64,000 nt of DNA from Vulcanimicrobium sp035943995. GTDB lineage: Bacteria; Vulcanimicrobiota; Vulcanimicrobiia; Vulcanimicrobiales; Vulcanimicrobiaceae. The position numbers and the translations under genes were made by a program. Location of the stretch: NCBI GenBank assembly GCA_035943995.1, contig DASZBS010000024.1, positions 1 to 64,000 of the forward strand. Reading direction: 5' to 3'. Position 1 is the first letter of the stretch. Each line of letters begins with the position of its first letter. Below the pieces are notes generated by a model. It was not told the origin of the DNA. It saw only the letters and a program-made list of their open reading frames with translations, and searched no databases. Below, piece after piece: positions 60,770 to 64,000 of this stretch.

Positions 60770-61357
60770 ATGTATCGTTCCGGTATCGCGGGCGCCGTTT
60801 CCGTCCTGGTCGGCGCATTCGTATGGGTCGCTCCGAGCGCGGCGCACGCGCAGTCGAGCGACTGCGTCATCTGGCGGGCGAATCAAACCCCGTGCCCGGC
60901 ACCGCAGCGGGGGCCGAACATCGACCCGGGTTCGGCCGCGCGCTGCCGGCAGTACGGAAGGCTCATGCCGCAGTTCAGCCAGACCTACGGGAAGTACGGT
61001 TACGTCGCGTGCCAGGATCCCAACTACTGGGTCGTCCGGCCGGTGTACGACGAAGCGCAACCGTTTAGCGGCGGCGTTGCGATCGTTCGTCTGGTCAACC
61101 GGTTCGGGCTGATCGACCTGAACGGCCGGCGCATCACACCGATGCAGTACGGTTCGATCGCGCCGTTCTCCGAAGGGGTGGCGCTGGCGTATTCCAACGG
61201 CGGGTACGGGTACATCGACCGGAACGGCGACTTCGTGATCCCGCCGCGGTTCGACGAAGCTTGGTCGTTCGCGAACGGCCGGGCACGCGTGAGGGTGCGC
61301 GGCGCGATCTATCAGATCGACCACAGCGGAAGGATCGTCAGCGGGCCGGGATACTGA
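60770..61357 (+). CDS. Secreted WG-repeat protein
   Basis: 195 residues, signal peptide to AHAQ. Four Cys in the N-terminal half suggest disulfides. The second half has three WG-type beta repeats: VVRPVYDEAQPFSGGVAIV, GLIDLNGRRITPMQYGSIAP with FSEGVALA and GYIDRNGDFVIPPRFDEAW with FANGRARV. Such repeats form beta-propeller or KWG units of unknown role. It starts 14 bp after the TRAP protein gene with GGAGG. Confidence 0.72.
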   Translation: MYRSGIAGAVSVLVGAFVWVAPSAAHAQSSDCVIWRANQTPCPAPQRGPNIDPGSAARCRQYGRLMPQFSQTYGKYGYVACQDPNYWVVRPVYDEAQPFSGGVAIVRLVNRFGLIDLNGRRITPMQYGSIAPFSEGVALAYSNGGYGYIDRNGDFVIPPRFDEAWSFANGRARVRVRGAIYQIDHSGRIVSGPGY

Positions 61358-61360
61358 TAA

Positions 61361-61377
61361 CGTCTACAGTGTAGACG
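61361..61377. promoter_or_regulatory. 17-bp palindrome upstream of the third Ni/Co transporter gene
   Basis: CGTCTACAGTGTAGACG has 8-bp arms around one central base, 45 bp before the ATG of the NiCoT gene. TACA/TGTA half-sites are the recognition element of BlaI/CopY-type repressors, though those usually leave two bases between arms. GATAAC lies next to it and might be part of a -10. A metal- or stress-responsive repressor is a plausible ligand. Confidence 0.45.
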
Positions 61378-61421
61378 CGAATCGGCGAGTTGTCGGGGCG
61401 GCATCGTCCGAAGGGGTTCGG

Positions 61422-62531
61422 ATGATCGCCGAGGCGCGGGGCGAGGCGCCGGCCGACCAGTTCAGCCCGCGGGCGCTGCTCGCGGTGTTCGACGACGCCG
61501 AGGCGAACCTGCGGGCAAAGATCGTCGCGATCTACGTGCTGCTCGTCGGCGCCACCGTGGTCGTGTGGGGGCTCGCGCTGCTGGCGTTCGCGTCGCGCCC
61601 GCTGCTGCTGGGCACGGCGCTGCTGGCGTATACGTTCGGGCTGCGGCACGCCGTCGACGCCGACCACATCTCCGCGATCGATAACGTGACGCGCAAGCTG
61701 ATGCAAGAGGGTAAGCGCCCCGTCTCGGTCGGCTTTTTCTTCTCGCTCGGGCACTCGACGATCGTGATCGGCCTGTCGGTCGCGATCGCGGTCGCAGCGA
61801 CGTTCGTCACGCACTCGATGCCGCGACTGCAAGCTGTCGGCGGCGCGATCGGCACGTCGGTATCGGCGGTGTTCCTGTACGTCATCGCGCTGCTCAACGC
61901 GCTGGTGTTCCTCGAGATCGCCGCGACGTTCCGGCGCGTTCGCCGAGGCGAGGCGTACTGCGAGCAGACGCTGGACGCGTTTCTCGCCGACCGCGGGTTG
62001 ATGGGGCGCTTCTTCAAGCCGCTGCTGCGCGTCGTCGGGCGGAGCTGGCAGATGTACCCGATCGGCCTGCTGTTCGGGCTCGGTTTCGACACGGCGACCG
62101 AAGTGGGTTTGCTCGGGATCGCCGCGGTCGAGGGCACGAAGGGTTTGCCCATCTACGACATCCTGCTGTTCCCGCTGCTGTTCACCGTCGGGATGTCGCT
62201 GCTCGACACGACGGACGGCATCCTGATGCTCGGCGCGTACGGCTGGGCGTACGTGAAGCCCGTTCGGAAGATGTTCTACAACATGACGATCACGCTCGTG
62301 TCGGTGCTCGTCGCGGTACTGGTCGGCACCGTCGAGGCGTTGAGCGTCATCGGCGCACAGCTCAGCTTGCGGGGTGCGTTTTGGGACCGCCTCGGCGAGC
62401 TGAGCGGCAACTTCGGTTTTCTGGGCTTCGCGATCGTCGGCGTGTTCGTCGCCGCGTGGCTGCTCTCGGCGCTGATCTACCGCGTCCGCGGTTACGACCG
62501 GATCGAGGTCGCAGCGGTCACGGAGGGCTGA
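61422..62531 (+). CDS. NiCoT-family nickel/cobalt transporter (HoxN/NixA-like)
   Basis: 369 residues, about eight membrane helices. The signature His76-x4-Asp81-His82 is in FGLRHAVDADHISAIDNVTRK. FSLGHSTIVIGLSVA, GLLFGLGFDTATEVGLLGI and LFTVGMSLLDTTDGILM are the other NiCoT motifs. Takes up Ni or Co. It is the third permease of this type in 10 kb and has a longer N-terminus (about 30 extra residues). The 3' end overlaps the convergent methyltransferase gene by 14 bases. Confidence 0.9.
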   Translation: MIAEARGEAPADQFSPRALLAVFDDAEANLRAKIVAIYVLLVGATVVVWGLALLAFASRPLLLGTALLAYTFGLRHAVDADHISAIDNVTRKLMQEGKRPVSVGFFFSLGHSTIVIGLSVAIAVAATFVTHSMPRLQAVGGAIGTSVSAVFLYVIALLNALVFLEIAATFRRVRRGEAYCEQTLDAFLADRGLMGRFFKPLLRVVGRSWQMYPIGLLFGLGFDTATEVGLLGIAAVEGTKGLPIYDILLFPLLFTVGMSLLDTTDGILMLGAYGWAYVKPVRKMFYNMTITLVSVLVAVLVGTVEALSVIGAQLSLRGAFWDRLGELSGNFGFLGFAIVGVFVAAWLLSALIYRVRGYDRIEVAAVTEG

Positions 62532-63114
62532 CCGGCTCTGCGACCAGCGCATAGTGATATGCGAGCATCGGTCGTTCGATGACGATGAACCCCGCGGCGG
62601 CGAGACGTTGCGCCGCCTCCGTGATGCCGTAGACATGATCCCGTGGCGGGCCGACCGGGCGCTCGACCTCGGCATTCCAATCCACGAACACGGCCTTGCC
62701 GTGGCCGGCGAGCAGCGAGCGCACCTCGTCGAGCGCACGATCGGCGAGCTCGTGGAGGACGTTGAGCGCGAGGATGCGATCGGATCCGCCCCTCACGTGG
62801 CCCAGCTCGTCGGGGGACACCGGCTCAACGTTGCTCAGACCGGAGCGCGCGATCGCGTCGCGGACGTGCGCGAGCATCGGTAGCTGTTCGTCGAGCGCCA
62901 GAACGCGGACGTCCGGCCGCCGCCGGGCGATCTCGATCGCGTAGAGCCCGGTCCCGGTTCCAAAGTCGACCAGCGTGCCGCCGGCGGGGATATCGAGCAT
63001 CGAGAGCAGCGTGTCGACCGGGACGTAGCGCAAACGCGCAGGGTCATCCAGGATCGCCGCGCGTGCCGGGTCGAATCGATCGGGTTGTTTCGCGCCGTGA
63101 CGTTCGTGACCCAT
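62518..63114 (-). CDS. Class I SAM-dependent methyltransferase
   Basis: 198 residues from the ATG at 63114, with AGAGGA five bases upstream. SAM motif I is TLVDFGTGTGLYAIEIARR (47-65); DVRVLALDEQLPML gives the acidic residue for the ribose and LALNVLHELAD is post-I. The sequence resembles small methyltransferases of UbiE/ArsM type with no clear target. Divergent from the VOC gene by 26 bp. Confidence 0.8.
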   Translation of the reverse strand: MGHERHGAKQPDRFDPARAAILDDPARLRYVPVDTLLSMLDIPAGGTLVDFGTGTGLYAIEIARRRPDVRVLALDEQLPMLAHVRDAIARSGLSNVEPVSPDELGHVRGGSDRILALNVLHELADRALDEVRSLLAGHGKAVFVDWNAEVERPVGPPRDHVYGITEAAQRLAAAGFIVIERPMLAYHYALVAEPVSPP

Positions 63115-63140
63115 CCGCGTCCTCTGAGAAAGCGTACCGC

Positions 63141-63581
63141 ATGGCACCCACCGAGCGAACCTCCGACGATCCTCCGCCGGGTTGGCCGCGCATCGTTCCC
63201 CACCTCATCTACGACGACCCGTCCGCCGCCGTCGATTGGCTGACCCGCGCGTTCGGGTTCCGCGAGCGCGTCGAGCGGCGCCACACGGCGGCGGACGGCA
63301 CGATCGAGCGCGCTCAGATGGACGTAGCCGACTGTATCATCACCCTCGGGTTGCCGTCCGTTCACGGTGACAGTCCCAAGCACGGTGTCAGCAGCATGCT
63401 CTACGTCTACGTCGTGGGCGACGTCGACGAGCACTACCGGCAAGCGATGGCTGCCGGCGCCAAGATCGTTCTCGCTCTCGACGACACGCCGTGGGGCGAT
63501 CGTCGTTACCAGGCGACCGACCCCGAAGGGCACCAGTGGACGTTCGCACAGCACTTGCCTGACGTTGATGCGGCCTGCTGA
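63141..63581 (+). CDS. VOC/glyoxalase-family protein
   Basis: 146 residues from the ATG at 63141. WPRIVPHLIYDDPSAAVDWLTRAFGFRERVE and the end GDRRYQATDPEGHQWTFAQH give the paired beta-alpha-beta-beta-beta units with His and Glu metal ligands typical of the VOC fold (glyoxalase-like and PhnB-like). It could detoxify antibiotics or methylglyoxal-type compounds; the substrate is unknown. Confidence 0.85.
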   Translation: MAPTERTSDDPPPGWPRIVPHLIYDDPSAAVDWLTRAFGFRERVERRHTAADGTIERAQMDVADCIITLGLPSVHGDSPKHGVSSMLYVYVVGDVDEHYRQAMAAGAKIVLALDDTPWGDRRYQATDPEGHQWTFAQHLPDVDAAC

Positions 63582-63736
63582 TCCATAGCGAAGGAGCAAG
63601 TACCCATGTCGGTGCGCCGTGCACGAACCGCTATAATCACGCGAGATTTGGACGAGTCCAGGAGATTAACAGGCGCCCAAAGGGTCGAATATCGATGCGG
63701 ACAACAAAGCGTGACAGTTAGCGCTACAAGCGGCGA
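63582..63736 (+). promoter_or_regulatory. AT-richer spacer with a TATAAT box
   Basis: 155 bp without a gene. A perfect TATAAT occurs at 63632-63637, about 100 bp before the next start, without a good -35 at 17 bp. Base composition shifts from GC-rich to near 50% from about 63600. A nine-codon frame starts at 63695 and ends in TAG at 63719. Confidence 0.4.
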
Positions 63737-64000
63737 TTGCTGAGGCGCGACCAGTTTATCGAAAGGTTCGCAGCAACGCTTTGGAATCAAAACGACCTAT
63801 TTGTCGTGCTGCGAGCACATCTATTCGTGGAACACAGCCTGAACATCATCCTACTAGAGAGTATGCCGGGATCAGAGCCTTTCTTACAAAAAATAGACTT
63901 TTTGGCTCGAGCTGAAATCGCCCAGAAACTCGATCTATTTGATGATCCAGGCCTGATACGTGCGATTCGAGCATTGACAAGGATCCGAAATCAATTTGCT
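63737..64000 (+). CDS. HEPN-like protein, N-terminal part
   Basis: Runs off the window. From the TTG at 63737 it reads LLRRDQFIERFAATLWNQND, then LFVVLRAHLFVEHSLNIILLE, KIDFLARAEIAQKLDL and ends at ALTRIRNQFA. The helix pair and the RxRNQFA at the edge match the HEPN motif R-x4-6-H, as in MAE_28990/DUF4145-type proteins, many of them RNases of toxin or defence systems. Codons use more A and T than any gene in the window, so it is probably acquired. The start is uncertain: a TAG lies in frame at 63719. Confidence 0.55.
   Translation, partial: MLRRDQFIERFAATLWNQNDLFVVLRAHLFVEHSLNIILLESMPGSEPFLQKIDFLARAEIAQKLDLFDDPGLIRAIRALTRIRNQFA

Overview
This is a gene-dense, GC-rich (by eye well over 60% G+C) bacterial chromosome segment with about 60 protein genes, many short or negative intergenic gaps (ATGA and GTGA start-stop overlaps are frequent), and no rRNA, tRNA, CRISPR array or insertion sequence that I can see. 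Strong Shine-Dalgarno sequences (for example GGAGGTGATC before the hxlR-type gene) occur beside GTG and TTG starts. Complete pyrimidine genes, a B12-type (class II) ribonucleotide reductase, three Ni/Co permeases and several CoA and amino-acid genes suggest a free-living heterotroph. My impression of the phylum is Vulcanimicrobiota/Eremiobacterota (WPS-2) or a similarly GC-rich soil lineage; no single feature proves this.

Layout. 1-2.7 kb: end of a phytanoyl-CoA dioxygenase-like gene, a fumarylacetoacetate hydrolase-family gene and a glutamine synthetase. 2.7-9.3 kb: hydroxyacid dehydrogenase, alpha/beta hydrolase, secreted unknowns, a small winged-helix protein with a DUF1697 protein, aldo/keto reductase and an Fpg/Nei glycosylase. 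9.4-12 kb: a TetR gene with a clear promoter/operator, a decayed glyoxalase-family pseudogene, a secreted unknown and an amino-acid hydroxylase-like oxygenase. 12-15 kb: a class II ribonucleotide reductase split into a catalytic protein and a separate TSCPD/zinc-ribbon protein, preceded by a pair of NrdR-like boxes 32 bp apart. 15-23 kb: two HAD phosphatases, DUF2231, an FAD monooxygenase, valS, an HxlR regulator and a thioesterase, then a patch of broken or unknown ORFs. 23-31 kb: pyrR-pyrB-pyrC-carA runs directly into a BatD/MoxR/DUF58/VWA set and pdxH. 31-41 kb: S41 peptidase, phosphodiester glycosidase, MFS exporter, MobA-like nucleotidyltransferase, carB, an esterase and a GH15 enzyme. 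41-49 kb: a branched-chain amino-acid ABC transporter whose livJHM and livFG parts lie on opposite strands with an ATPase and a uronate-dehydrogenase-like gene between, then a transhydrogenase-type alcohol dehydrogenase. 49-52 kb: a tightly coupled operon of a KAS III-like synthase, a heme-oxygenase-like diiron protein and an unknown protein. 52.3-57.7 kb: a HicB pseudogene, then two Ni/Co permeases, two half-size DUF4331 proteins and a TPR protein in one coupled operon. 57.7-63.6 kb: enoyl-CoA hydratase, CoA-transferase, TRAP binding protein, WG-repeat protein, a third Ni/Co permease with a palindromic upstream site, a methyltransferase and a glyoxalase-family protein. The last 400 bases drop in GC and hold the start of a HEPN-like gene.

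How the genes work together. UMP synthesis is covered from carbamoyl phosphate to dihydroorotate (carAB, pyrB, pyrC), probably under PyrR. The two ribonucleotide reductase halves probably form one enzyme under NrdR control. The 52-57 kb operon looks like a metal uptake and surface-protein system. The 49-52 kb operon looks like a small pathway acting on an acyl-derived product. The last two are the best candidates for undescribed systems.
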